From positions 1 to 15,379 of the forward strand of contig JAKAKU010000021.1 of NCBI GenBank assembly GCA_021824385.1: DNA of 15,379 nt, written 5' to 3'. Position numbers and translations under genes: made by a program. This document shows positions 7,923-15,039 of this stretch, piece after piece. Below the pieces are notes generated by a model. It was given only the letters and a program-made list of their open reading frames with translations. It was not told where the DNA came from and searched no databases. Position 1 is the stretch's first letter. Each line of letters starts with the position of its first letter. Source of the stretch: a bacterium. GTDB taxonomy: Bacteria > Patescibacteriota > Microgenomatia > UBA8517.

Positions 7923-9268
7923 AGTTTTGAGACAAGTTTTACAAATTGCTCACCGCGGTCATATTCATTTTTAAAAAGTCCAAAGGAGGCAAACGCGGGA
8001 CTAAATAACAGCACATCATTTTTTGACGCAAAACTGATTGCCTTTTCTAGAGCTTCAGAAAGCGTTTCTGCAAAATAAGTAGGTACTTCGAGCTTTTGCA
8101 ATTCTTCTTTGATTTTGTCCGTTCCTGTTCCGGGAAGTAACACGACAGATTTCGTACGCTCGGGGATTTCGTTTAGTAGAGCCGACATATCAATTAATTT
8201 ATCAGTGCCCCCCATAAGGAGTATTACATTTTTGTGGTTTGAAACTGCCTTGAGCCCTGCAATTGTGGCATCGGGCATTGTGGAAGTCGTATCATTGTAA
8301 ATTTTAATGCCATCCACTTCTTTAATAAACTGAAGTCTTCCCTCTACCCCAGTAAAACTTTCAACAACTTCTTTTGTTATATCCGGTGAAACGGAAAGTT
8401 TTTGAACTGCCTCAATTGCGAGGGCTGCATTGTACTTATTATGAACACCAGGTATTTTAAGATTCCATGAGTCGGGAAAGTCTGTTTCGTCTTGCACCGT
8501 TACCGTACTTTCTATTTTGTCTCTAAAGACTTTCATAATTGCTTCTTCAGCTTGTTTACCAATAATCAAAAAGTCATTTTCGGTTTGGTTCTTAAAAATA
8601 TTTGCTTTGTCATTCAAATATAATTCCATACTTCCTTTGTAGTAGTTCATGTGGTCGGGGAGAAAGGTGGTAAACACTGAAATATGAGGAGAAATACCAT
8701 CTTCGCCAAAGCCCTGGAGTTGCCATGAATCAAGTTCTAACACAGCAATGTCTCCTGACTGCACGTCTTTAATAAAGGGAAGTGTGGCAACTCCTTTTAT
8801 ATTTCCCCCCAGAAAAATATGTTTTTTGTTTTCAAACGCTTTGATAAGAATTTGGTAAATTAGATGAGTAACTGTAGACTTGCCTCTGGTTCCCGTTACT
8901 CCAATGACTGTTACCCCGTTTTTCATAGCAAGCCGTGAAAACAAAGCAGAACTCATTTCAACAGGGATGTTATTTTTTTTAGCTTCAGCAATATGAATTG
9001 AATCGAGTGGCACACCTGCCGACTTTAATATCATGTCTCGATTTACAAAGTCTTCGAGTCGGTGTTCCCCTAAGACAAACTGGATGTTTTTGTATAGTGT
9101 TAGCTGCTGTACGCTCTCCGCTAAGTCTTCTGCCTTTTTTAGGTCAGTTACAATAAGATCGGCCCCGCATTCAGCCAAAAACTTAACATCTCCAATTCCT
9201 CGCCCAAGTACTCCAAGACCCATGACGGTAATTTTTTTATTTTCAAAATAGTTTCGATAGTTTTTCAT
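7919..9268 (-). CDS. murD: UDP-N-acetylmuramoyl-L-alanine--glutamate ligase (MurD family)
   Basis: Cytoplasmic ligase adding glutamate to UDP-MurNAc-L-Ala. The 449 residues show GLGVLGRG (17-24), P-loop GTRGKSTVTH (126-135), LELDSWQLQGF (178-188), DHMNYYKGSMELYLNDK ending in Lys221 (candidate carbamylated lysine), YNDTTSTMPDAT, and LLFSPAFASFGLFKNEYDRG at the C-terminus. The SPA-ASFG-F-N-Y-RG pattern is diagnostic of MurD. The NDTTSTMPDAT block differs from the DSKATN block of E. coli MurD, whose lysine contacts the D-Glu side of the site; the glutamate stereochemistry is therefore not certain. It is the second gene of an operon with the Nudix gene (ATGA overlap) and converges on murB. It stands apart from the other mur ligase genes. 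Confidence 0.94.
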   Translation of the reverse strand: MKNYRNYFENKKITVMGLGVLGRGIGDVKFLAECGADLIVTDLKKAEDLAESVQQLTLYKNIQFVLGEHRLEDFVNRDMILKSAGVPLDSIHIAEAKKNNIPVEMSSALFSRLAMKNGVTVIGVTGTRGKSTVTHLIYQILIKAFENKKHIFLGGNIKGVATLPFIKDVQSGDIAVLELDSWQLQGFGEDGISPHISVFTTFLPDHMNYYKGSMELYLNDKANIFKNQTENDFLIIGKQAEEAIMKVFRDKIESTVTVQDETDFPDSWNLKIPGVHNKYNAALAIEAVQKLSVSPDITKEVVESFTGVEGRLQFIKEVDGIKIYNDTTSTMPDATIAGLKAVSNHKNVILLMGGTDKLIDMSALLNEIPERTKSVVLLPGTGTDKIKEELQKLEVPTYFAETLSEALEKAISFASKNDVLLFSPAFASFGLFKNEYDRGEQFVKLVSKL

Positions 9269-9729
9269 AGTGAGCCAACTAATTGCAAATCAAGTGACTG
9301 GGCTGTTAACTGAGTGTTACTTTGAACAAAGTTCTCAAGTACCGTCATATAATTCTCTACATAATATCTCAGTCCTGGGGTAAGATTGAGCGCTCGAACT
9401 TGAGACAACGGAAAGAATTGTATGCCTTGGCCTTCATCCTGGTTGTGTACAAACTTTTTTTCTTCGTCTTCTGTCACTTTTGCATAGTATACATGCACGA
9501 TGTTATGTGCGTTTTTGGTGTACCCCAATAATTGTAACTTTTTTGGAACATACGAAACTTCCTCACGGAGTTCTCGATGTATTGTTTCGTCGGGGGTTTC
9601 ACCATCTTCCATTTGGCCGCCGGGAAGCGACCAGCAATTAGGTGAGTGAATGGTAGGAATGTTGTCTCTGAGAAAAAGAAGAATTTTTTTATTCGAAAAG
9701 ATCAGAGCGCTGCATCCATCCTTTGCCAT
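9265..9729 (-). CDS. Nudix hydrolase
   Basis: A 154-residue Nudix-fold protein that should hydrolyse a nucleoside diphosphate linked to another group (NTP, NDP-sugar, (d)NTP clean-up or similar). The Nudix box at residues 38-60 reads G-x5-E-x7-RELREE-x-S, with Ser in place of the usual Gly after EE. All metal-binding glutamates are present. A longer frame extends to 9849, but it would overlap mraY and its promoter. ATG 9729 follows an extended -10 box by 10 nt, while ATG 9741 lies inside that box, so 9729 is chosen. It is first in an operon with murD (ATGA overlap). That suggests housekeeping of nucleotide or UDP-sugar pools for wall synthesis, but the substrate cannot be read from the sequence. 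Confidence 0.88.
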   Translation of the reverse strand: MAKDGCSALIFSNKKILLFLRDNIPTIHSPNCWSLPGGQMEDGETPDETIHRELREEVSYVPKKLQLLGYTKNAHNIVHVYYAKVTEDEEKKFVHNQDEGQGIQFFPLSQVRALNLTPGLRYYVENYMTVLENFVQSNTQLTAQSLDLQLVGSL

Positions 9730-9739
9730 CTTAATTCGC

Positions 9740-9748
9740 ATTATAGCA
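9740..9748 (-). promoter_or_regulatory. Extended -10 promoter of the Nudix-murD operon
   Basis: TGC-TATAAT on the minus strand is a perfect extended -10 element. The start predicted about 7 nt downstream gives a leader of about 4 nt before ATG 9729. No -35 element is evident. Confidence 0.6.
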
Positions 9749-9776
9749 GAGGCTTCTCTATTTTTACTGTGAAAAG

Positions 9777-9785
9777 TGCTAAAAT
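9777..9785 (+). promoter_or_regulatory. Extended -10 promoter of mraY, leaderless
   Basis: TGC-TAAAAT ends 5 nt before the mraY ATG at 9791, so the transcript should begin at or within a base or two of the start codon. AAGGA fills the gap but touches the ATG directly, so it is too close to act as a Shine-Dalgarno sequence. No -35 element is visible. Confidence 0.6.
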
Positions 9786-9790
9786 AAGGA

Positions 9791-10843
9791 ATGGGAAATC
9801 CAAGTGTTCTTCCTCTTGCGCTCGGCCTTATCATTTTTTCATTCCTCATAACCTCAATTCTTATTGTTCCATTTATTGATTTTTTGTTTAGAAAAAAGTT
9901 TACCCGCCAGGTTGAGGGAGGGAAAAATAGTAAATCGCTCTTTGATAAGTTACATGATAAAAAGGCTGGGACCCCTGTTGGAGGGGGGATTCTCGTTATT
10001 GCGGTTGTTGCAATACTATTTGTACTTATTATTCCGTTTATTTCATATGCAGGAATTCATATCCAGTCATCATTTAAGTTAAGTCAGGAACAATTTGTTA
10101 TTATTTTCACCTTCATATCATTTGGGCTCGTCGGTCTTTTGGATGATTACACCAAGATATTTGGTAAACCGCGCCCTGGGAACCTCGGCGCTGTTTTTGG
10201 TTTATCAAAAATGCAAAAATTTTCACTGCAATGCGCACTTGCCCTTTTTATCGGGTTTTATTTATATCACTTTGTCGGAATTCAAATTCTTCATATCCCG
10301 CTTTTTAATGTTACCGTTCATTTGGGTGCTCTTTACATTCCGTTTGCTGCATTTGTGATTATCTTTTTTACCAATGCTTTCAATTTTACCGATGGCCTCG
10401 ATGGCCTTGCCTCAGGGCTTCTCATGATCTATTTGTTTGCCTACGTCATCATTGCAGCCGGAAATCTCGACACACCATTATTTATATTTACGGCTCTCTG
10501 GCTTGGATCCTTAATCTCATTTCTTTATTTCAACACATGGCCTGCACGTATATGGATGGGGGATGCAGGGGCCCTTTCTTTTGGCGCAATGATTGCAGTT
10601 ATTGGCCTCATCACCGGAAACGTGGCAACTACTTTTGTGATTGGAGGAATTTTTGTCGTTGAAGCAGCTTCTTCTCTCATTCAAATACTGGGATACAAAT
10701 TCTTAAAAAGGAAAATTTTTCCGCTTGCGCCAATTCACCATGCGTTTTTGGCAGGCGGCTGGGAAGAGCCGAAGATTGTTATTCGGGCTTGGGTTGTGGG
10801 AATTATGCTTGCAATTCTCGGGTTGTGGCTTGCTACAATCTAG
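9791..10843 (+). CDS. mraY: Phospho-N-acetylmuramoyl-pentapeptide transferase
   Basis: Polytopic membrane enzyme that transfers phospho-MurNAc-pentapeptide from UDP to the polyprenyl-phosphate carrier, giving lipid I. The 350 residues contain about ten hydrophobic segments and the family motifs KKAGTPVGGG (57-66), GLLDDYTK with Asp118/Asp119, NAFNFTDGLDGLASG (195-209), WMGDAGALSFG with Asp258, and APIHHAFLAGGWEE (313-326). The three catalytic aspartates and the HH motif are all present. It is the first gene of the long division operon and is followed after 3 nt by ftsW, whose probable promoter lies in the last codons of mraY. No murein genes or mraZ/mraW/ftsL precede it; the neighbour upstream is the divergent Nudix gene. 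Confidence 0.97.
   Translation: MGNPSVLPLALGLIIFSFLITSILIVPFIDFLFRKKFTRQVEGGKNSKSLFDKLHDKKAGTPVGGGILVIAVVAILFVLIIPFISYAGIHIQSSFKLSQEQFVIIFTFISFGLVGLLDDYTKIFGKPRPGNLGAVFGLSKMQKFSLQCALALFIGFYLYHFVGIQILHIPLFNVTVHLGALYIPFAAFVIIFFTNAFNFTDGLDGLASGLLMIYLFAYVIIAAGNLDTPLFIFTALWLGSLISFLYFNTWPARIWMGDAGALSFGAMIAVIGLITGNVATTFVIGGIFVVEAASSLIQILGYKFLKRKIFPLAPIHHAFLAGGWEEPKIVIRAWVVGIMLAILGLWLATI
10831..10839 (+). promoter_or_regulatory. Extended -10 promoter inside the mraY end, upstream of ftsW
   Basis: TGC-TACAAT (5 of 6 to consensus) lies in the last codons of mraY and ends 7 nt before the ftsW ATG at 10847, giving a leaderless start. The same geometry is seen at mraY and ftsA. Confidence 0.5.
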
Positions 10844-10846
10844 ACA

Positions 10847-11986
10847 ATGCTGAAAACAAATTCGGTAGGGGACAAAGTGTTTTTCGGGCTTACTATTCTT
10901 CTCACCATATTGGGCCTCTTGAGTGTAGCCAATACTTCGGCGCCACTTGCCGTGAGTACCTTTCATGACCCACTCTTTTTTGTAAAACAACAGCTGGTGT
11001 GGGCGGCCCTGGGTTTTGTGGCACTCATTGTGGCATATGTTACTCCATATACCCTTTGGAAAACGTTTGCGCCTCATATATTTGTTGGAACATTGATTTT
11101 GCTCGTTATGGTTCTGATTCCAGGATTTGGTTCTCGATTGCTCGGTGCACGACGGTGGATAAGTATCGGACCGGTCGTTTTTCAGCCATCAGAATTTATT
11201 AAATTGGCACTGGCACTCTTTTTTGCTTGGATGGCCGATCGCAAAATGAAAATTAAATATTACGCGTGGACACTCGTCGCGGTATCAGGGCTTGTCATGC
11301 TGCAACCCGATCTGGGGACTACTATCACGATTGTTGTCGTGGGTTTTGTGCAAATGTTTATTTCAGGGTTTCCAGTTCTCACCCTTGGCATATTCGGAGG
11401 AGGTGGGGCAATAGCCGCGCTTATTTTGGTGTTAACTTCCTCGTATCGAAGAGACCGGCTTGTTTCTTTTTTCTCCCATGATTCCGACCCCACAGGCACA
11501 AGCTATCATGTACGCCAAATACTGTTGGCTCTTGGATCTGGTGGCCTTTTTGGGGTGGGGCTGGGGCAATCAAAACAAAAACAACTATTTTTGCCTGAAA
11601 CTGCGACAGACTCCGTTTTTGCAGTGATTGCAGAAGAACTTGGCTTTGTGGGTGCCTTTTGTTTAATTCTGTTACTCACCTATTTTTGTTTGAGAGCATT
11701 TAAAATTGCCAAAAACGCACCCGACAGATTTTCACAAATTTTGGCAACGGGGATTGCAACGTGGCTCGCAGGACAAATGTTTTTGAACATTGCCTCAATG
11801 GTTTCACTTACTCCGCTTACTGGTATTCCTCTTCCATTTTTTAGCTATGGTGGAAGTTCACTTACCATGATTTTGTTATCTGTTGGTATACTATTACAGA
11901 TTTCACGCTATGCTACACCCCAAACGGCAGATTACAGTGCTCATAACAGCGGGTCACGCCGCCACCACCGCGCTCGCCACAATTGA
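10847..11986 (+). CDS. ftsW: SEDS-family peptidoglycan glycosyltransferase FtsW
   Basis: Integral membrane polymerase that joins lipid II into glycan strands at the septum, normally with a class B PBP partner. The 379 residues show SEDS motifs: GARRWISIG (100-108), QPSEF (113-117), QPDLGTT (153-159), PETATDSVFAVIAEELGF with Asp255 (the essential aspartate of the family), and PFFSYGGSSL (329-338). FtsW rather than RodA is inferred from its position between mraY and murG. The last ~25 residues are hydrophilic and His/Arg-rich and are read from DNA that also encodes the start of MurG in another frame. No class B PBP gene or ftsL is in the window. Confidence 0.94.
   Translation: MLKTNSVGDKVFFGLTILLTILGLLSVANTSAPLAVSTFHDPLFFVKQQLVWAALGFVALIVAYVTPYTLWKTFAPHIFVGTLILLVMVLIPGFGSRLLGARRWISIGPVVFQPSEFIKLALALFFAWMADRKMKIKYYAWTLVAVSGLVMLQPDLGTTITIVVVGFVQMFISGFPVLTLGIFGGGGAIAALILVLTSSYRRDRLVSFFSHDSDPTGTSYHVRQILLALGSGGLFGVGLGQSKQKQLFLPETATDSVFAVIAEELGFVGAFCLILLLTYFCLRAFKIAKNAPDRFSQILATGIATWLAGQMFLNIASMVSLTPLTGIPLPFFSYGGSSLTMILLSVGILLQISRYATPQTADYSAHNSGSRRHHRARHN
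11884..11892 (+). promoter_or_regulatory. Possible internal promoter for murG within ftsW
   Basis: TGG-TATACT is an extended -10 look-alike (5 of 6). It lies 17 nt before the murG ATG at 11910, so a start near 11899 would leave a short leader of about 11 nt. It sits in ftsW coding sequence and could be chance. Confidence 0.3.
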
Positions 11987-13034
11987 GGCAATGCGAGAGG
12001 ACCCCGAAATACGCTGGAATATTTCGTGGATAGGCCCCAAAGTGGCACTTTCTGGAACAACCCTTAAACCCTTTGAACTGGAACTATTTCCAAAGCTTAA
12101 CGTAAGTGTATATTCAATTACTGCAGGGAAGCTACAAAGTAAATTTACAAGACACACCATTCCCTCCCTCCTAAAAATTCCTCTTGGCTTTTGGCAGAGT
12201 ATTATTAACTTGCGAAAAATTCGTCCTGATGTGGTGTTATCTTTTGGAGGATACGCAGCGGTACCTGTTGTAGCGGCGGCCTATGTAATGCGTATACCGA
12301 TTGTACTCCATGAGCAAACGGTAGCGGCGGGTTTAGCAAATCGGGTTACCGGTCTTCTTGCTACAAAAATCGCGCTTGCCCGTGCAGAAAGTATTCAGTT
12401 TTTCCCAAAACAAAAATGTATCGTTGTGGGAAATCCGTTGACTCAAGAAGTTCTATCTGTCAAAAATGCCTCATCCCTCCCTCAGCGGCCAATAATTTAT
12501 GTAACGGGTGGCTCTCGTGGTGCTCAACGAGTCAATAACCCCGTGTTTGAGTCACTCAATGCGCTACTTCCCAAGTACAAAATTATTCACCAAACGGGGC
12601 AACTCGATTATGCTCATGCACTTCTCCTCAAAAAACAGCTTCCAACTACTCTGCAAAAAAATTATGAAGTACATGCATTTATCAACCCGCTCGAGATAGG
12701 AAATGTGTATAAAGAAGCATCACTCGTTATTGGCCGCGCGGGTGCGAACACTGTCAGTGAGGTAATGACGTTGGCAATTCCAAGTATTTTTATTCCTATT
12801 CCGTGGACGCGGCTTGACGAGCAAACTAAAAATGCAAGAAGTGCGGAGCTCGTGGGGGTATCAACGCTCTTACCAGAATCAAAACTAAATTCCCAGAGTC
12901 TCGTGAGTTGCGTTCATGATGTTTTTACTCATTGGAAAAAAATGAAGTTATCAGGAGACGATTATCAAAAAATAAATAAAGATAGGAGTGCTTCTGAGTC
13001 CTTGCGCACAGTGGTTTCAAAAGTACTTTCATGA
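11910..13034 (+). CDS. murG: Lipid II-forming GlcNAc transferase MurG (divergent N-terminal loop)
   Basis: Peripheral membrane glycosyltransferase (GT28) that adds GlcNAc to lipid I. From ATG 11910 (374 aa) it shows FGGYAAVPV (112-120), HEQTVAAGLANR, TGGSRGAQRVN (199-209), GRAGANTVSE (275-284) and PWTRLDEQTKNA, all aligning with conserved MurG blocks. The first glycine loop, GGTGGH in most bacteria, reads ITAGHAATTALA at about 13-24: the His is kept but glycines are lost. I remember the same TAGHAATT-like form from Microgenomates MurG. An upstream TTG at 11883 would give a longer overlap with ftsW; the ATG fits the first beta strand better. The start lies 77 nt inside ftsW and the end overlaps ftsQ by ATGA. 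Confidence 0.92.
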   Translation: MLHPKRQITVLITAGHAATTALATIEAMREDPEIRWNISWIGPKVALSGTTLKPFELELFPKLNVSVYSITAGKLQSKFTRHTIPSLLKIPLGFWQSIINLRKIRPDVVLSFGGYAAVPVVAAAYVMRIPIVLHEQTVAAGLANRVTGLLATKIALARAESIQFFPKQKCIVVGNPLTQEVLSVKNASSLPQRPIIYVTGGSRGAQRVNNPVFESLNALLPKYKIIHQTGQLDYAHALLLKKQLPTTLQKNYEVHAFINPLEIGNVYKEASLVIGRAGANTVSEVMTLAIPSIFIPIPWTRLDEQTKNARSAELVGVSTLLPESKLNSQSLVSCVHDVFTHWKKMKLSGDDYQKINKDRSASESLRTVVSKVLS

Positions 13035-13705
13035 GGCGTGTTTTTCTTTTTTTTGGGGTTTTATTTACAATTCTTCTCGTTTCACTTTTCTTTTTTTTGA
13101 AAATTAAAACAATTAATTGTCAGGCTGATCATTCGTTGCCATGTCCGTCTTCCCTTCTCGAAAAGTTACAGTCATTTCAAGGCACGCGAATATTTCAAGC
13201 ACAGAAAAAAATAAGAGCTATGCTTATGATGGAACCTGAAATTGCCTCATATTCTGTCAGAATTTCTCCACTGGGAGCAGCATCTGTCGAAATCACTCTT
13301 CGCGAAGGGAGCATTGCCTTTAAGCCAGAAACAACAAACGCCTATACGATTTACACCAAAGATGGAATACTCGTAAAAGAGGCACAAGAATCGAGCCTTC
13401 CCACAGTACTTTTGAAAGAACAAATCGACACAGCGTCGGTGCCTTTTGTTGCAACACTTTCATATGAGCTCACAACCATTCTTCCAGTCTCTCAAATGAC
13501 AGTAGAAGGTGAAAGCTTAAAAGTATTGCTTCGGGACAACCGTGTTTTGCTGTATCCGCTCTCGGGAGACATAGATGTTCTCTTAGGAAGTACGCTTATT
13601 ACGTTTTCACAGTTGAACCTCACCGAAGGAAAACTTATTATAGATAGACAGGCAGTGGTGATTCACGAAATAGACTTTCGCTTTAAGAATCCCGTTTTGC
13701 GATAG
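13031..13705 (+). CDS. ftsQ: FtsQ/DivIB-like division protein (single-pass, POTRA)
   Basis: Divisome protein with a short cytoplasmic tail and one membrane helix (about residues 4-25, very Phe/Leu-rich). An extracytoplasmic region follows that resembles a POTRA domain (about 25-95) and then a beta domain ending IDFRFKNPVLR, a typical FtsQ ending. At 224 residues it is compact. Sequence conservation is weak in this family; the call rests on topology, the closing motif and its position between murG and ftsA. Two cysteines, Cys30 and Cys38, lie just outside the membrane at the start of the POTRA region and could form a disulfide. The ATG overlaps the murG stop (ATGA). Confidence 0.85.
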   Translation: MRRVFLFFGVLFTILLVSLFFFLKIKTINCQADHSLPCPSSLLEKLQSFQGTRIFQAQKKIRAMLMMEPEIASYSVRISPLGAASVEITLREGSIAFKPETTNAYTIYTKDGILVKEAQESSLPTVLLKEQIDTASVPFVATLSYELTTILPVSQMTVEGESLKVLLRDNRVLLYPLSGDIDVLLGSTLITFSQLNLTEGKLIIDRQAVVIHEIDFRFKNPVLR

Positions 13706-13707
13706 TG

Positions 13708-13716
13708 TGATACATT
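13708..13716 (+). promoter_or_regulatory. Extended -10 promoter of ftsA, leaderless
   Basis: TGA-TACATT occupies most of the 17-bp ftsQ-ftsA gap and ends 6 nt before ATG 13723, exactly the spacing for transcription from the A of the start codon. The match to TATAAT is 4 of 6, so this is weaker than the mraY and Nudix boxes. Confidence 0.42.
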
Positions 13717-13722
13717 AAAACA

Positions 13723-15015
13723 ATGGCTAAACAGAAAATAATTGCAGGAATAGATATTGGCTCGAGTAAAATTACAACCCTTATTGCACAAGTGAGTGTA
13801 GAGCCCATGACATACGAAACTTCGGTGTCAGTTGTCGGTGTTTCAAGTACTGTAAGTCGCGGTGTAAAAAAAGGGCAAATTGTAAATATCGAAGAAGCTG
13901 TTGAGTCGATTATTGCTTCAGTTGAAGGGGCGGAGCGTATGGCTGGGTACAACTTAGACTCTGCATACATTTCTGTCGGTGGAGCGCACGTGGCATCTCA
14001 AAATTCGACGGGTGTAGTTGCAGTTTCTGATCCCAATGGTGAAGTAAACGGAGCTGATGTTGCACGCGTCATTCAGGCGGCTCGCGCAATTTCAGTTCCT
14101 GCAGCACGGCAAGTAATTCATGTCTTACCTCGTGAATTCATGGTTGATGGAGAACGTGGAGTCCGTGACCCTGTTGGTATGAGTGGAGTGCGTCTTGAAG
14201 TTGATACTCATCTTGTAACTGTAAGCTCTGCCGCGCTTAAAAATGTTACGAAAGCAGTTAACGAAGTAGGAGTAAAAATTAACGATACCGTGTTCACTGG
14301 CCTGGCTTCTGCGTATGCAACACTTTCAGACACTGAGAAAGAGCTCGGGTGTGTACTTATCGATATTGGAGCCGGGACTACTTCAATTGCTGCTTATGTA
14401 GATGGTGCACTCGCATATTCAGGGGCACTTCCGGTGGGAGCACGAAATGTAACAAACGATTTGGCAATTGGACTGCGCGTTTCTCTTGATGCTGCTGAAA
14501 ACATTAAATTAAAGCTATCTGACAAAAGCTTCATGACGAAGATACAGCAAGGAAGTAAAGACACTAAGCATGATCAAATTGAAATTTCTGAAACTGGCTC
14601 GACTGAAATTAAGAAAGTTGCCAAACGAACTCTTACCGAAGGAATAATTAAACCGCGAATGAATGAAATCTTCAGCATGGTTCGTTCTGAACTGGAGCGA
14701 GTGGGAATCGTTCATAAAATTCCGTCAGGCGCAATCCTGACAGGTGGAGGAGCACTTACCGTAGGCGCCGAAGACTCTGCTCGAAAAGTGTTGTCTGTAC
14801 CGGTGCGAGTTGCTTCACCGAGTGGGATTTCAGGACTTATCGATGATATTGTAAATCCTCAGTTCGCTACAGCCGTTGGGCTTGTTTTATATGGTGTCCG
14901 GCAAAACCCAGAAAGTCAAAATGCACAGCCTTTTTCAACTGGCAAATTAAAAAACTTGCCAAGTGGTAAAATGTTTACTAGACTGTTAGAATCAATCAGA
15001 GATTTACTGCCGTAA
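13723..15015 (+). CDS. ftsA: Cell division protein FtsA
   Basis: Actin-like ATPase that tethers FtsZ filaments to the membrane and recruits the divisome. The 430 residues show the phosphate-1 loop GIDIGSSKI (9-17), an FtsA-specific 1C domain beginning near AYISVGGAHV (81-90), the phosphate-2 loop DIGAGTTSIA (214-223) and adenosine motif TGGGAL (340-345). After a Gln/Asn/Ser linker the C-terminus ends KMFTRLLESIRDLLP, an amphipathic helix fit for membrane binding. The 1C domain separates it from MreB and DnaK. It follows ftsQ by 17 nt and precedes ftsZ by 39 nt, the usual order. Confidence 0.97.
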   Translation: MAKQKIIAGIDIGSSKITTLIAQVSVEPMTYETSVSVVGVSSTVSRGVKKGQIVNIEEAVESIIASVEGAERMAGYNLDSAYISVGGAHVASQNSTGVVAVSDPNGEVNGADVARVIQAARAISVPAARQVIHVLPREFMVDGERGVRDPVGMSGVRLEVDTHLVTVSSAALKNVTKAVNEVGVKINDTVFTGLASAYATLSDTEKELGCVLIDIGAGTTSIAAYVDGALAYSGALPVGARNVTNDLAIGLRVSLDAAENIKLKLSDKSFMTKIQQGSKDTKHDQIEISETGSTEIKKVAKRTLTEGIIKPRMNEIFSMVRSELERVGIVHKIPSGAILTGGGALTVGAEDSARKVLSVPVRVASPSGISGLIDDIVNPQFATAVGLVLYGVRQNPESQNAQPFSTGKLKNLPSGKMFTRLLESIRDLLP

Positions 15016-15022
15016 GTCTTTC

Positions 15023-15031
15023 TGCTACACT
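15023..15031 (+). promoter_or_regulatory. Possible promoter for ftsZ
   Basis: TGC-TACACT in the ftsA-ftsZ gap is close to the TGC-TACAAT seen before ftsW. A start near 15038 would give a leader of about 17 nt made up almost entirely of the palindrome at 15040-15051. A weaker alternative is TATACG at 15041-15046, 8 nt before the ATG. Confidence 0.33.
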
Positions 15032-15039
15032 GCCCGTAG

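Noticed and set aside
7921..7956. Repeated AAGTTTT at the murB/murD junction as a terminator
   Set aside because: The copies are direct, not inverted, and form no hairpin.
9730..9849. 40-residue N-terminal extension of the Nudix protein
   Set aside because: It would begin inside mraY, cross both promoters, and precede the first conserved strand; ATG 9729 fits the -10 box and the fold.
10703..11077. 124-residue open frame on the minus strand across the mraY/ftsW junction
   Set aside because: It lies antisense to two clearly conserved membrane-protein genes, shows no recognisable domain, and has biased Lys/His/Asn content typical of a shadow frame.
11910..11986. Frameshift or assembly error at the ftsW end
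   Set aside because: Both FtsW (through the PFFSYGGSS motif and last helix) and MurG (from its first strand) are intact in their frames, so a true overlap is simpler; it remains the main thing to test.
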